Below are positions 1 to 9,215 of a stretch of DNA of 45,504 nucleotides, piece by piece. Source of the stretch: Opitutus sp. GAS368 (GTDB lineage Bacteria > Verrucomicrobiota > Verrucomicrobiia > Opitutales > UBA953); assembly GCA_945906115.1 (NCBI GenBank), contig CAMDQP010000001.1, forward strand, positions 1 through 45,504. Reading direction: 5' to 3'. Numbering within the stretch: position 1 is the stretch's first letter; each line of letters opens with the position of its first letter. The position numbers and the translations under genes are program-made. The notes below the pieces were generated by a model. It saw only the letters and a list, made by a program, of their open reading frames with translations. It had not been told where the DNA came from and did no database searches.

Positions 1-184
1 CCGACTCCAGTAGGTCAAAGGGAGCCTTTTATTTGGGCTTCTGACATATCTCTGCCGGTCGTCTAGGTAGCTTGGTGGATGAGCCACCTAGCGCTAATAA
101 GGTCCGTTAGGATTGGTTAATAACGAATTTTTTACGATGAGGCATTGACTGAGGGGGAGTAGAGCCCCAAGCCCAACCTTTCGC
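1..184. other. Leader region with possible hairpins upstream of the 594-aa orphan gene
   Basis: No gene is visible here. CTAGGT at 63-68 can pair with ACCTAG at 86-91. Alternatively GGTGG at 74-78 pairs with CCACC at 84-88 around a 5-nt loop, extended by TAGC (68-71) with GCTA (93-96). These two pairings exclude each other. An AT-rich stretch lies at about 113-138. A purine-rich GAGGGGGAG at 151-159 lies about 25 nt before the ATG at 185, too far for a normal ribosome binding site, and its G-run can pair with CCCC at 165-168. This could be the tail of an upstream unit plus a promoter/leader. No known riboswitch class is recognised. Confidence 0.35.
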
Positions 185-1969
185 ATGCAGAATTTCGCGA
201 GTCAGTGCCTGGACCAGACCAAGGCACTCCTCAAACTCAACTTCCACTCCCTTTCAGCCGATGGCACTGTCGTGCCAGTCGAAGGAGAGGTTTCTCGGGC
301 TGATGAGCCCGGCCACGCCGCCCTCGCCTTTGGGGAATACTTCCGTGCCACTGGGGAACTCCACCTCGACCGTCAGAATATCGCCGAGATTGTCGCCCGG
401 ACGATCACCGCCCAAGTCCGAATCAGCAAAGGGTCCGATAATGGCATGGCCTTCGCCTGCCTCGGCCTCCTCGCGTTCGGTCCGACCCGCGAACGCAACC
501 CGGTCTGGGAAATCCTCGACGAAGCCACCCGCGCCCTCATTGACGAGCGTCTCGCCATCGAGAACGACCATCATGACCACGTCCAAGCCTTTGATATCGC
601 TAAGGCTGTTTGCCGCTTCTCCTTTGGCCTGACCAAGAAGGACGAGACCGGCCCGCTGGTCGATCGTTTCATGGATCGCATCACCGCCGCTTCTACGGGC
701 GGATTCCAAGACGAAGCATCCAAGGGCGCCAACGCCGATAACTTTGGTGGCGCCTTCGATCTGTATGGCGTCGTCTCCCTGATCTTCATCCGTCAGTCGC
801 TCCAGCTGCACGCCAACATCCAGCTCCGCGACTCCAAGCTACCGAAACTGCGCTCGCTGGCCGAGAAATACATTCGTGTCATCATGGACACCGTCCGCGA
901 GGACGGCTTGGGCTGGTCTTATGGCCGTGGGATCGGCGCCTACGGCCAGATGCACTGCATCACCTTACTCCTGCAGGCCCTACGGGACCGCTGGGTGCCG
1001 ATCGACAAGGAAGCGCTGGCACGTGACCTGGTCCGTCGTCTTTACGCTAATTTCTTTACGACCTTCTTCGACACCGAACACGGCCTGATCATCGTCCGCG
1101 ATGCCGAGCGCGACACTATTCCGGGCCATACGACCCGCATGGCCAACTTCGACGCCGCTCGTTATCTCTCTCAGTGGTCGCGCCTCGCCAAGACCATTGG
1201 CGGCGACCTCGAAGTCGTCAGGCCAGCCAACCGTCAGGCAGTTTGTCGCTTCTTCTCTTTCGACAAGTCCCCACGCAAGGAACAGGGCCTGCTCTCCTAT
1301 CAGGATCCAACTTCTGGCCTGCATATCATCCTGCCGTTGGTGTCTTCCGGTTCGCACCGCTTCTCGGATTCACTGGCCTTCCCGCACATGCCCGGCGTCT
1401 TCGACTGGCCGTCCAATCAGCAGACCAGCCCATTCATTCCGGAATTTACCATCGCTGGTAAGGTCTACACGCCCTCCTTCTACGGAAAAAATGCCCAGGT
1501 CGCCATGGGCATCAAGGCTGGCACGTACCACTTCCGTTACGACCAGCCTGACCTGATTGACCGCGATGAGAAGATTTCCACCAACATCGCCTCCTTGAAG
1601 GTGGATTGGGAATTCAATGGGGGCCGCATCGTCGCCCGCTATACCCTGACTGCCAAGTCCGCTGTCATGCTCGAGGATTTCCGCCTGGTGCTCCCGATCG
1701 CCTCCACGCATTCACGCATGACTCCAGGCAACTCCCTCGTGCTCGGCGCCGAGTCCCATCGCTGCGAAGTGATCAAGGACGACTTCCATGCTACCTGGGC
1801 TGAGACCAAAGTCGTGAGCGATAGCCCCAAGCACCGTACCTGTTGGGGTAAAGTCCACTTCTACCAGACCTTGCAGCGGGACAAGTCGATGCCCTTACGC
1901 GCCGGCATGACCTACGCCTTTGAAATCGCCTACCAGCCCCACATCGTGCGGGCCGGGGACGCGGCTTGA
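185..1969 (+). CDS. Hypothetical protein, 594 aa, possibly toroid plus beta-sandwich fold
   Basis: I do not recognise this family. The N-terminal ~330 residues look helical. The short motif GWSYGRGIGAYGQ near residues 241-253 recalls the Gly/Tyr-rich turns of alpha/alpha-toroid carbohydrate-active proteins. The C-terminal ~230 residues look like beta-rich segments alternating with loops, as in the sandwich domains that follow such toroids. No signal peptide or membrane segment is visible, so a cytoplasmic location is inferred. The start ATG has no Shine-Dalgarno sequence; the leader just before it is C-rich. metG follows 76 nt downstream on the same strand. A polysaccharide lyase- or hydrolase-like role is only a guess from the apparent architecture; no catalytic residues can be assigned. 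Confidence 0.6.
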   Translation: MQNFASQCLDQTKALLKLNFHSLSADGTVVPVEGEVSRADEPGHAALAFGEYFRATGELHLDRQNIAEIVARTITAQVRISKGSDNGMAFACLGLLAFGPTRERNPVWEILDEATRALIDERLAIENDHHDHVQAFDIAKAVCRFSFGLTKKDETGPLVDRFMDRITAASTGGFQDEASKGANADNFGGAFDLYGVVSLIFIRQSLQLHANIQLRDSKLPKLRSLAEKYIRVIMDTVREDGLGWSYGRGIGAYGQMHCITLLLQALRDRWVPIDKEALARDLVRRLYANFFTTFFDTEHGLIIVRDAERDTIPGHTTRMANFDAARYLSQWSRLAKTIGGDLEVVRPANRQAVCRFFSFDKSPRKEQGLLSYQDPTSGLHIILPLVSSGSHRFSDSLAFPHMPGVFDWPSNQQTSPFIPEFTIAGKVYTPSFYGKNAQVAMGIKAGTYHFRYDQPDLIDRDEKISTNIASLKVDWEFNGGRIVARYTLTAKSAVMLEDFRLVLPIASTHSRMTPGNSLVLGAESHRCEVIKDDFHATWAETKVVSDSPKHRTCWGKVHFYQTLQRDKSMPLRAGMTYAFEIAYQPHIVRAGDAA

Positions 1970-2045
1970 GGTCGGTTTCCCCGTCCGGCTAGCCTTCGGG
2001 GTTGTCCTAGGCCGTTACCGTGCCCTATTCCTAGGGTATCTTTTC

Positions 2046-3587
2046 ATGCCCATTCCGTTCTACATCACCACGGCCATCGACTACGCCAACGGTTCGCCGC
2101 ACCTCGGCCATGCGTATGAGAAAGTCCTCACCGACGTGATCTCGCGCCATATGCGCATGAGCGGCCGTAAGGTGCACTTTCTCACTGGTCTGGACGAGCA
2201 CGGCCAGAAGGTCCAGCAGACCGCCCTTAAGCGTGGCGTTGAACCCCAGGTCCTCGTCGATGAGATTGCCTCGGTCTTTAAGGGCATGCTCGCCGACCTG
2301 AATATCTCGCACGACGATTATATCCGCACGACCGAACCGCGTCACCAGAAGATCGTGCAGCAGTTCCTGCAGAAGCTCTTCGACCAAGGCCTGATTTATA
2401 AGGGGCAGAAGACCGACTGGTACTCCACCCGCCAGGAACAGTTCCTCACCGACAAAGATCGCGCCCCGGACGGATCCTGGCCCGAGATCTACGGCGAGGT
2501 CACGCAGACGACCGAGGAGAACTACTACTTCAAGCTTTCCCAGTTTCAGTCCTGGCTCGTCGAGCACATCAAGTCGCACCCTGACTTCATCACGCCGCGC
2601 TTCCGCCAGAACCAAGTCCTCGAGTTCCTGAAGGAGCCGATGAATGACCTCTGCATCTCGCGTCCGAAGTCCCGCCTGACCTGGGGTATTGAGCTCCCTT
2701 TCGATACCGCCTTCGTCACCTACGTCTGGTTCGATGCGCTGACCAACTACTACTCTGCCGTCGTCGACAAGGGGCTCTGGCCCGCCGACGTCCACGTCAT
2801 CGGTAAGGACATCCTGTCGCCGCCCCACGCCGTCTACTGGCCCTGCATGCTCAAGGCCCTCGGTATCGAGCCGCCGCGCCAGCTGCTGGTCCACGGCTGG
2901 TGGACCGTCAATAACCAGAAGGCTTCCAAGAGTTCCGGCAACGCCACCAACACCCTCGGCTTCGCCGCCTCCCACGGCGCCGACGCTTTCCGCTTCTACC
3001 TGTGCCGAGAGATGGTGGTCGGACAGGATGCAGACTTCTCGACGATCACTTTCGAAAACCGCTACAAGGCGGACCTCGGTAATAATCTCGGCAATCTCGT
3101 CAACCGTCTCCTCAACATGGTCGGCCGTAATTATGGCGGTTCGATCCCGGCTGCCAGCGCCGACGAAGATCTCGAAAAGAACCTCCGGCAGCTCTGGAGC
3201 GATTCCATCAAGAAGTACGCCGAGTCGTTTGCCGAATACCAGGTCAGCCACGCCCTCGAAGCCCTCTGGGTCTTCATCAGCGCCATGAACGCATACATCG
3301 AGGCCCGGGCGCCCTGGAAACTGGCCAAGTCCGCTGACGCCGCCGATCGCGCTCGCCTCGATTCCTGCCTCGCGCATGTGGCGGAAGGCCTTCGCTTGGT
3401 CGGCACAATCCTCACTCCGGTGATGCCGGCCACCTGCGACAAGCTGTTGGTCAACATTGGTCGCCCTGTCGCCACCCATTTCGAAGGCCAGCTGACGTGG
3501 TCCGCTGCCTGCACGGGCTCAAAGGTCGCCGAAAAGTGCATCCTTTTCCCGCCGATCGAGGCTCCGAGCGAAACTCCTTCGGCCTGA
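2046..3587 (+). CDS. metG: Methionyl-tRNA synthetase
   Basis: Class I aminoacyl-tRNA synthetase that charges tRNA-Met with methionine in the cytoplasm. The HIGH-type motif is HLGH at residues 19-22. The KMSKS loop reads KASKS at 292-296, with Ala in place of Met. The connective region around residues 120-170 has no cysteines, so this is a zinc-free type. At 513 aa it is the short form without a C-terminal EMAP/tRNA-binding domain. I start at the ATG at 2046 because MPIPFYITTAIDY is the typical MetRS N-terminus; in-frame codons upstream have no family similarity. No Shine-Dalgarno is present; the leader is CT-rich with CTAGG twice. The stop is immediately followed by the isochorismate synthase start. 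Confidence 0.95.
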   Translation: MPIPFYITTAIDYANGSPHLGHAYEKVLTDVISRHMRMSGRKVHFLTGLDEHGQKVQQTALKRGVEPQVLVDEIASVFKGMLADLNISHDDYIRTTEPRHQKIVQQFLQKLFDQGLIYKGQKTDWYSTRQEQFLTDKDRAPDGSWPEIYGEVTQTTEENYYFKLSQFQSWLVEHIKSHPDFITPRFRQNQVLEFLKEPMNDLCISRPKSRLTWGIELPFDTAFVTYVWFDALTNYYSAVVDKGLWPADVHVIGKDILSPPHAVYWPCMLKALGIEPPRQLLVHGWWTVNNQKASKSSGNATNTLGFAASHGADAFRFYLCREMVVGQDADFSTITFENRYKADLGNNLGNLVNRLLNMVGRNYGGSIPAASADEDLEKNLRQLWSDSIKKYAESFAEYQVSHALEALWVFISAMNAYIEARAPWKLAKSADAADRARLDSCLAHVAEGLRLVGTILTPVMPATCDKLLVNIGRPVATHFEGQLTWSAACTGSKVAEKCILFPPIEAPSETPSA

Positions 3588-4964
3588 TTGGACAATTCCC
3601 GCGGAGACCTTACCTTCCCGGCTGTGGATTCCGTCAAGACCATCGACGAAGTTGCCTTGCTGGCTGACGCTGAAAAGCGCGCCGCCGGTGAAGGGTTTGT
3701 CAGCTACACCTTTCCGGCGCCCGAACTCGATCCGCTAGCGGTGTTAGAGACGCTGAACGAACCGGCGCCGCGTGGGTATTTCGAAAATCCTTCGCGCAAG
3801 CGTTCCCATGCGGCCGGCGCGCCGCTTCGCCAATGGGCGGGACGTGGTGACCAGCGCTTCGTCGAAGCCGACAGATGGCTTCGCGCACTCGATGCCAGCC
3901 TGACCTGCGTCGGCCCGCGCCCACGCGTCATCGCGACGTTCCCCTTCTACCCCGGCAGCGACACCGATGGCGCGCAGGCCAAACTCTTCCTGCCTAGCTG
4001 GCAGGTCGTCAGCGAAGATGGCCTGACGACGGTCACCCTCTGCGAACTGGCTGCCCCGGGTTGTGCCGCCCGACTGGCCATCCGCGCAGAAAGCTTCCGC
4101 AAGTTCAGCTACCGCTCTAATCCCCCGCCGCCGCGCGCACCGGTACCGACCGTCCTTTCGGAAGTCGGCGGATCATGGTTCCCGTCCGCGGTCGTCCGCG
4201 CGACCGAGCTGATCAACGAGGGATCGTTCGAGAAGATCGTCTTATCGCGCGCCTTCGATTGGCGCCGAGCCGAGCCCTTCAGTGTCTACGCAACCTTGCA
4301 CCGCCTTCGTCGCGGCAATCCGCAGTGCCACACCTTCCTCGTCGACGAGGACGACGGCGCGTTCGTCGGCGCCACGCCCGAGACGCTCCTTTCCCTGTTC
4401 GACGGCTCCGTCCGTTCGGAATCCGTGGCCGGCACGACCCGTCGCGGCGAATCAGCCTCTGAAGACGCCAGCCTGGCTGAAGCCCTCCTGACCAGCGAAA
4501 AAGATCTGCGCGAACATAGCGCCGTCACCGCCTCGATCCTGCGGCGCCTGCGCATGGTCGGCGTGCTGGCCGCGACCTCGCGTAACGCCGAGCTCCTGCG
4601 CCTGGGCAACGTGATGCACCTGCGTACGCCGATTGAAGGTACCATGCCAATCGACCGTCGTTTCCTCGAGGTCGCCGGCGAACTTCACCCGACCCCGGCC
4701 GTCGGCGGTAAGCCGCGTGCGATGGCCCTTCCGTTCATCCCCGGATTCGAACCCCACCAGCGTGGCCTCTACACCGGTGCCGTCGGCTGGGTTCGTTCGG
4801 ATGGTGCCTCAGGCAAGCTCTTCGTCGCCCTTCGCTGTGCCCGGCTCAAGGGTTCCGAAGCCCGTGCTTTTGCCGGTGCTGGTATCGTAGCCGGCTCGAA
4901 TCCCGATGCTGAGTCGACGGAAACCGAGATGAAGCTACGCACGATCCTCGAAGCGTTGTTCTGA
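3588..4964 (+). CDS. menF: Isochorismate synthase (MenF/EntC family)
   Basis: Converts chorismate to isochorismate, the first dedicated step of menaquinone synthesis (or of siderophore synthesis in some bacteria). The C-terminal ~270 residues form a chorismate-binding domain with GATPE, the AGT..RG stretch, the isochorismate-synthase signature ELHPTPAVGG and the closing GAGIV..S.P..E..ET motif. At about 458 aa it matches MenF length. The TTG at 3588 abuts the metG stop. A GTG at 3624 is an alternative start with GGAG about 18 nt upstream, so the start is uncertain. dtd begins 2 nt after the stop, suggesting a metG-menF-dtd unit. No other men genes are in the window, so the menaquinone role is inferred from family. 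Confidence 0.88.
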   Translation: MDNSRGDLTFPAVDSVKTIDEVALLADAEKRAAGEGFVSYTFPAPELDPLAVLETLNEPAPRGYFENPSRKRSHAAGAPLRQWAGRGDQRFVEADRWLRALDASLTCVGPRPRVIATFPFYPGSDTDGAQAKLFLPSWQVVSEDGLTTVTLCELAAPGCAARLAIRAESFRKFSYRSNPPPPRAPVPTVLSEVGGSWFPSAVVRATELINEGSFEKIVLSRAFDWRRAEPFSVYATLHRLRRGNPQCHTFLVDEDDGAFVGATPETLLSLFDGSVRSESVAGTTRRGESASEDASLAEALLTSEKDLREHSAVTASILRRLRMVGVLAATSRNAELLRLGNVMHLRTPIEGTMPIDRRFLEVAGELHPTPAVGGKPRAMALPFIPGFEPHQRGLYTGAVGWVRSDGASGKLFVALRCARLKGSEARAFAGAGIVAGSNPDAESTETEMKLRTILEALF

Positions 4965-4966
4965 GG

Positions 4967-5404
4967 ATGAAGGTCGTCCTCCAACGCGTGCTCTCGGCTT
5001 CCGTATCCGTGGAGGGAAGCACCACTGGCAAAATCGGCCCTGGCTACCTCCTGCTTGTCGGCTTGGCCGCCGGCGATGACGAAGCCACCGTCCGCAGGTT
5101 GGCTGCGGATGTCTCTAAGGCGCGTCTGATGCCCGACGATCAAGGTAAGATGGGCGTCAATCTTCGTGACGCCGGCGGACAGGCCTTAGCCGTGAGCCAG
5201 TTTACTTTGCTGGCCGATTTCTCCAAAGGAAACCGTCCGTCGTTCAATGGTGCCGCCAAGCCAGAAGTCGCCAAACCGCTGTTCGACTTGTTCGTCCAAG
5301 AACTTTCCACCCACCTTGGACGGCCCGTGCCGACCGGGGTCTTCGGTGCCGACATGCGGGTCGAACTCGTGAACGACGGTCCGGTGACCGTGGTACTTCA
5401 ATAG
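4967..5404 (+). CDS. dtd: D-aminoacyl-tRNA deacylase
   Basis: Hydrolyses the ester bond of D-aminoacyl-tRNAs (and glycyl-tRNA-Ala), protecting translation from wrong-handed amino acids. At 145 aa it has the full DTD length. Family motifs are present: SQFTL at 77-81 and NDGPVT at 136-141, the latter supplying the Gly-cisPro chirality selector. GVFGADM at 124-130 is also typical. The start ATG lies 2 nt after the preceding stop, implying translational coupling. hisF follows after 48 nt. Confidence 0.96.
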   Translation: MKVVLQRVLSASVSVEGSTTGKIGPGYLLLVGLAAGDDEATVRRLAADVSKARLMPDDQGKMGVNLRDAGGQALAVSQFTLLADFSKGNRPSFNGAAKPEVAKPLFDLFVQELSTHLGRPVPTGVFGADMRVELVNDGPVTVVLQ

Positions 5405-5452
5405 TTTAGGCTTAACCTCTGGCCCTGCCGTCCCACCCTCTGAAGTTCGCCC

Positions 5453-6211
5453 ATGCTTTCCGTCCGCATCATCCCTTGTCTCGACGTCCACGGCGGGCGC
5501 GTGGTCAAGGGCGTCAAGTTCGAGGAGCTGCGTGATGCCGGCGACCCGGTCGCCGTCGCGGCGGCCTACGAGAAGCAGGGCGCCGATGAGTTGGTCTTTC
5601 TCGATATCACTGCTTCCAGTGACGAACGTCGCACCATGGTCGACGTCGTTGAACGGACAGCTGACCAGGTCTTCATGCCGCTCACCGTCGGCGGCGGACT
5701 TCGTTCCGTCGAAGATATCCGTACGATGCTCAATGCCGGCGCCGATAAGGTCTCCCTCAACACCTCTGCGATTAAGGACCCCGACCTCATCCTGCAGTCT
5801 GCCCGTAAGTTCGGCAGTCAGTGCATCGTCGTGGCGATTGACGCGAAGAACGTCGGCCCGGGCAAATGGGAGGTCTTCACCCACGGCGGTCGCAACGCCA
5901 CGGGACTCGACGCCATCGAATGGGCCCGCAAGGCACACTCCCTCGGCGCCGGCGAAATCCTCCTGACCAGCATGGATCGCGACGGCACGGCCGCCGGTTA
6001 CGACATCCCACTCAATCTCGCCATCTCCTCGGCCGTCGAAGTCCCCGTGATCGCCTCAGGCGGCGCCGGCAACCTTGACCACATGGCCGACGTCCTGAAA
6101 CAAGGCGGAGCGAGCGCGGTCCTCGCTGCCAGCATCTTCCATTTCGGCACCTATACCGTCCGTCAGGCCAAGGAGCACCTACGTGCCGTCGGCCTGCCTG
6201 TCCGCCTTTAA
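5453..6211 (+). CDS. hisF: Imidazole glycerol phosphate synthase, cyclase subunit
   Basis: HisF is the (beta/alpha)8-barrel cyclase of histidine biosynthesis. With the glutaminase HisH it converts PRFAR and ammonia to imidazole glycerol phosphate and AICAR. Catalytic Asp11 (RIIPCLD) and Asp130 (VVAID) fall at the canonical positions. VGGGLRS near 79-85 and the late ASGGAGN contribute phosphate-binding loops. Length 252 aa is standard. hisH is not in the window; another his gene, hisC, lies 6 kb away. The leader just before the ATG lacks a Shine-Dalgarno. The 3' end overlaps the convergent CNNM-type gene by 4 nt, the two TAA stops sharing TTAA. Confidence 0.97.
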   Translation: MLSVRIIPCLDVHGGRVVKGVKFEELRDAGDPVAVAAAYEKQGADELVFLDITASSDERRTMVDVVERTADQVFMPLTVGGGLRSVEDIRTMLNAGADKVSLNTSAIKDPDLILQSARKFGSQCIVVAIDAKNVGPGKWEVFTHGGRNATGLDAIEWARKAHSLGAGEILLTSMDRDGTAAGYDIPLNLAISSAVEVPVIASGGAGNLDHMADVLKQGGASAVLAASIFHFGTYTVRQAKEHLRAVGLPVRL

Positions 6212-7560
6212 GCGACGGGCGTCGGGACGGCTTTCGGCATCACCAGGATCTTGTCTAGGCGGTGGCCATCCATGTCCACGACCTCGAAAATGTGACCCAA
6301 GGCCTCAACGCGGTCGCCTTCGGCGGGAATGCGACCGAGGGTGCGCATAATGAAGCCGGAGATTGCGGTGAAGCGGCCGGAACCTTCGCCTGGGAAACGA
6401 CCTATAATGCCCGTGGATTCGCGAAAATCGTCCAGTGAGACCGCAGCATCGACAATCCAGCTACCATCTTCACGACGGCGGATTGGCTTGGGCTGAGCGA
6501 TGGGTGAACCTTCGTTCGGGAGCTCGCCGACGACCGATTCAAGCACGTCGTTCAAGGAGACAACGCCACGGACCCGGCCGAACTCGTCCATGACCAGAGC
6601 GATATGAATCTTATCCTTGCGGAACATCTCCAGCAACTGCGACCCCGTGCAGTGGGTCGGCACGGTCGGAGGCTCGGTGAGCAAGTCCTTAATCGAGGCG
6701 GTGCCGACGAGTGAGAGGTTGGCCCAGAGACGTTTCACCGAAACGACGCCCAGCGGACGGTCTGGCGAACCTCGATAGACGGGAAACCAGGTGTGGCCCG
6801 AGGCCACGACCTTGCGCCAATTGACTTCGTCCGTGTCATCAAGGTTAAGCCAGACGACGCGATTACTCGGCGTCATGAGACGCTCGGCGGTGACCAGATC
6901 CAAGGATAAGGCTCCATGCACCATGCGATGTTCCGCCGCATGAAGTACGCCGGAAGCCATGCCTTGATCGACCATCATGCGCAACTCATCTTCGGACATC
7001 GTGTCTTCGGGCGTCCGCTTACGACCGAAGAGGCGCAGGATGATGTCGGCGAAGAAACCCAGCGTGCTAACTAAAGGCGAAGCCAGGAAAGAGATGGCTA
7101 TCATCGGACGGGACAGGAGGACCGCCAGGTTTTCCGGATTAGAGAGCCCGATTCGCTTGGGAACGATTTCGGCCAGAACGATAGTCAACGAACCAATCAC
7201 GAAAGAAACGCCCGTGCGGGAGATGGCGTCCGCGTTGTCATGCAGCCAACCCCAGTTGCTGGCCTCAAGGAACGGCCTGATATGCGTCGCCAGCGGCGCC
7301 CCGCCGAAGGTTGCCGCGATGATACTGCCGAAAGTCAGTCCGACCTGGACGGTAGAGAGGAACTTCGAGGGGTTAGCGAGGAGCTCTAAGGCCGCCTTCG
7401 CCCCCTTGCTGCCATCTTCGGCCAGACGGGTCAGCCGACGACGATTAGAGGAGACCAGCGCCATTTCCGAAAGCTCGAAAATACCGATGGTGGCCCAGCA
7501 GGCTAGTATGACGAACAATTCCACGAAAAAAGGCCTAGGGACGACGGGACCATCAGTCAA
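6208..7560 (-). CDS. CNNM/HlyC-CorC family membrane protein with CBS domains
   Basis: Inner-membrane protein of the DUF21-CBS-CorC_HlyC family, commonly annotated as hemolysin-related and linked to Mg/Co ion transport or homeostasis. The N-terminal ~190 residues hold about four hydrophobic segments, the first starting around residue 10 and containing ELSEMALVSSNRRRL. A CBS pair follows at about 215-345, including MDEFGRVRGVVSLNDVLE, and then a CorC_HlyC transporter-associated domain at the C-terminus. Length 450 aa is typical. The start at 7560 is TTG; a GTG at 7527, just before the hydrophobic stretch, is an alternative. The gene is divergent from nadB (44 nt) and overlaps the end of hisF. 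The transported ion cannot be read from sequence. Confidence 0.88.
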   Translation of the reverse strand: MTDGPVVPRPFFVELFVILACWATIGIFELSEMALVSSNRRRLTRLAEDGSKGAKAALELLANPSKFLSTVQVGLTFGSIIAATFGGAPLATHIRPFLEASNWGWLHDNADAISRTGVSFVIGSLTIVLAEIVPKRIGLSNPENLAVLLSRPMIAISFLASPLVSTLGFFADIILRLFGRKRTPEDTMSEDELRMMVDQGMASGVLHAAEHRMVHGALSLDLVTAERLMTPSNRVVWLNLDDTDEVNWRKVVASGHTWFPVYRGSPDRPLGVVSVKRLWANLSLVGTASIKDLLTEPPTVPTHCTGSQLLEMFRKDKIHIALVMDEFGRVRGVVSLNDVLESVVGELPNEGSPIAQPKPIRRREDGSWIVDAAVSLDDFRESTGIIGRFPGEGSGRFTAISGFIMRTLGRIPAEGDRVEALGHIFEVVDMDGHRLDKILVMPKAVPTPVA

Positions 7561-7566
7561 ATCCGC

Positions 7567-7594
7567 TTGTTCACATCCCGCCTCCCCCTACGGT
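7567..7594 (+). promoter_or_regulatory. Candidate sigma70-type promoter for nadB
   Basis: TTGTTC at 7567-7572 and TACGGT at 7589-7594 are separated by 16 nt, and the nadB ATG is at 7605. If used, the transcript would start only a few bases before the start codon and would be nearly leaderless. This fits the absence of a Shine-Dalgarno. The match to consensus is modest. Confidence 0.28.
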
Positions 7595-7604
7595 CTATCT
7601 CTTA

Positions 7605-9215
7605 ATGGCGACCCATTTCGAGGCAATCATCGTCGGCAGCGGCATCGGCGGGCTGAGTTTCGCGCTCAACCTCGCTCAGCGCGGGCATTCCGTCGCCATC
7701 GTGACGAAGAAGACGAGCTCGGAATCGAACACGAACTGGGCCCAGGGCGGCATCGCCTGTGTCACCGATAAGACCGATGACTTCCAGAGCCACATGAAGG
7801 ACACCCTGACGGCCGGCGATGGCCTCTGCGACGTCGATGCCGTGAAGCACATCATCGAGTCCGGACCAGACCGTGTCGCTGAACTCATCGCCTGGGGTGT
7901 CGAATTCGAGAACGGCACCGACGGCCGCCCCGATCTGGGACGCGAAGGAGGACATTCCCAGCGCCGCATCCTGCATGCCCGCGATATGACCGGGCGCGCC
8001 ATTGAATCCGCCCTGCTCCGCGCCATCGCCCGCTCACCGCAGGTGGTGATGCTCGAGCATCACCTCGTAATCGACCTCATCACTCGCGCCAAGCTCGGCG
8101 CCTGCCCGATCGGCGCTAGCGATGATCGCGTCCTTGGGCTCCATGTGCTCAACACCAAGGCTGGCCGGGTCGAGACGCTTTCGGCCGACGCCGTGGTCCT
8201 AGCTACCGGTGGCATCGGACAGGTCTACCAGTTTACGACCAATCCCGACATCGCTACCGGCGATGGCATCGCGATGGCCTATCGTGCTGGCGCCGAAGTG
8301 CGCGATATGGAGATGGTCCAGTTCCATCCGACCGCACTCAAGGCTCCAGACGGAAGTCGCGCGCTGATCTCCGAAGCCGTCCGCGGCGAAGGCGCCATCC
8401 TCCGCGACGTATCGATGCGGGCGTTCATGAAGGACTTCCACCCGCTGGGTGACCTGGCTCCTCGTGACATCGTGGCCCGCGCCATCGACTCAGTCATGAA
8501 ACGTGACGGCGCGCCGCACGTTTTGCTGGACGCCACTCAAGTGGCCAAAGGTCACTTCGCCGAACGCTTCCCGCATATCTACGCCACCTGCCTCAAGGCC
8601 GGCTTCGATCTCACGAAGGAGCCGGTCCCGGTGGTTCCCGCCGCGCATTATCTCTGTGGCGGTATCGCCACGGACCTCCGAGGTCAGACATCATTGCCGG
8701 GCCTTTTCGCCGTCGGTGAAGTCGCCTGCACCGGCCTGCATGGCGCCAATCGCCTGGCTTCCAACTCACTGCTTGAAGCGGTGGTGCTCGCCCATGACGG
8801 AGCCGCCGCCGCCCACGATGAAATCATCAGCAAGCTCAAGCCATCGTCGTCCCTGCCTGCCTGGATCGACGGATCGGCCGGCGATCCCGACGAACGCGTG
8901 GTGCTCACCCACAACTGGGATGAGCTCCGTCGCACGATGTGGGACTATGTCGGCATCGTCCGTTCCACCAAGCGCCTCCAACGCGCACGCACGCGTATCG
9001 GCACTCTGTCGGATGAGGTCCGGGAATATTACTGGAACTTCCGCGTCGAGCCACGCCTGCTCGAACTCCGTAACCTAATTCAGGTGGCCGAACTCATTAT
9101 CGACTGCGCGCTACAGCGTCGGGAGAGCCGCGGCTTGCATTTCACGCTCGATTACCCGGCTAAGCTGGCCGAAGCGCGCCACACTTCCGTGCGGCGACCC
9201 CAAGGTCGTCCATGA
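7605..9215 (+). CDS. nadB: L-aspartate oxidase
   Basis: FAD-dependent oxidase converting L-aspartate to iminoaspartate, the first step of de novo NAD synthesis (with NadA). The N-terminal dinucleotide-binding motif GSGIGG is at residues 11-16. SNTNWAQGGIA is typical of NadB. The substrate and FAD motifs HYLCGGI and HGANRLASNSLLE are present in the C-terminal half of the flavin domain, and a helical C-terminal domain follows. At 536 aa it has the usual length. The start codon context is pyrimidine-rich without a Shine-Dalgarno. The stop overlaps the panE start as ATGA, implying translational coupling of an NAD-pathway gene to a pantothenate-pathway gene. Confidence 0.95.
   Translation: MATHFEAIIVGSGIGGLSFALNLAQRGHSVAIVTKKTSSESNTNWAQGGIACVTDKTDDFQSHMKDTLTAGDGLCDVDAVKHIIESGPDRVAELIAWGVEFENGTDGRPDLGREGGHSQRRILHARDMTGRAIESALLRAIARSPQVVMLEHHLVIDLITRAKLGACPIGASDDRVLGLHVLNTKAGRVETLSADAVVLATGGIGQVYQFTTNPDIATGDGIAMAYRAGAEVRDMEMVQFHPTALKAPDGSRALISEAVRGEGAILRDVSMRAFMKDFHPLGDLAPRDIVARAIDSVMKRDGAPHVLLDATQVAKGHFAERFPHIYATCLKAGFDLTKEPVPVVPAAHYLCGGIATDLRGQTSLPGLFAVGEVACTGLHGANRLASNSLLEAVVLAHDGAAAAHDEIISKLKPSSSLPAWIDGSAGDPDERVVLTHNWDELRRTMWDYVGIVRSTKRLQRARTRIGTLSDEVREYYWNFRVEPRLLELRNLIQVAELIIDCALQRRESRGLHFTLDYPAKLAEARHTSVRRPQGRP

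Noticed and set aside
2031..3479. A 482-codon open frame antisense to metG
   Set aside because: It mirrors metG codons and is rich in Asp, Val, Gly and Glu as such shadows are. No motif or plausible start context supports it.
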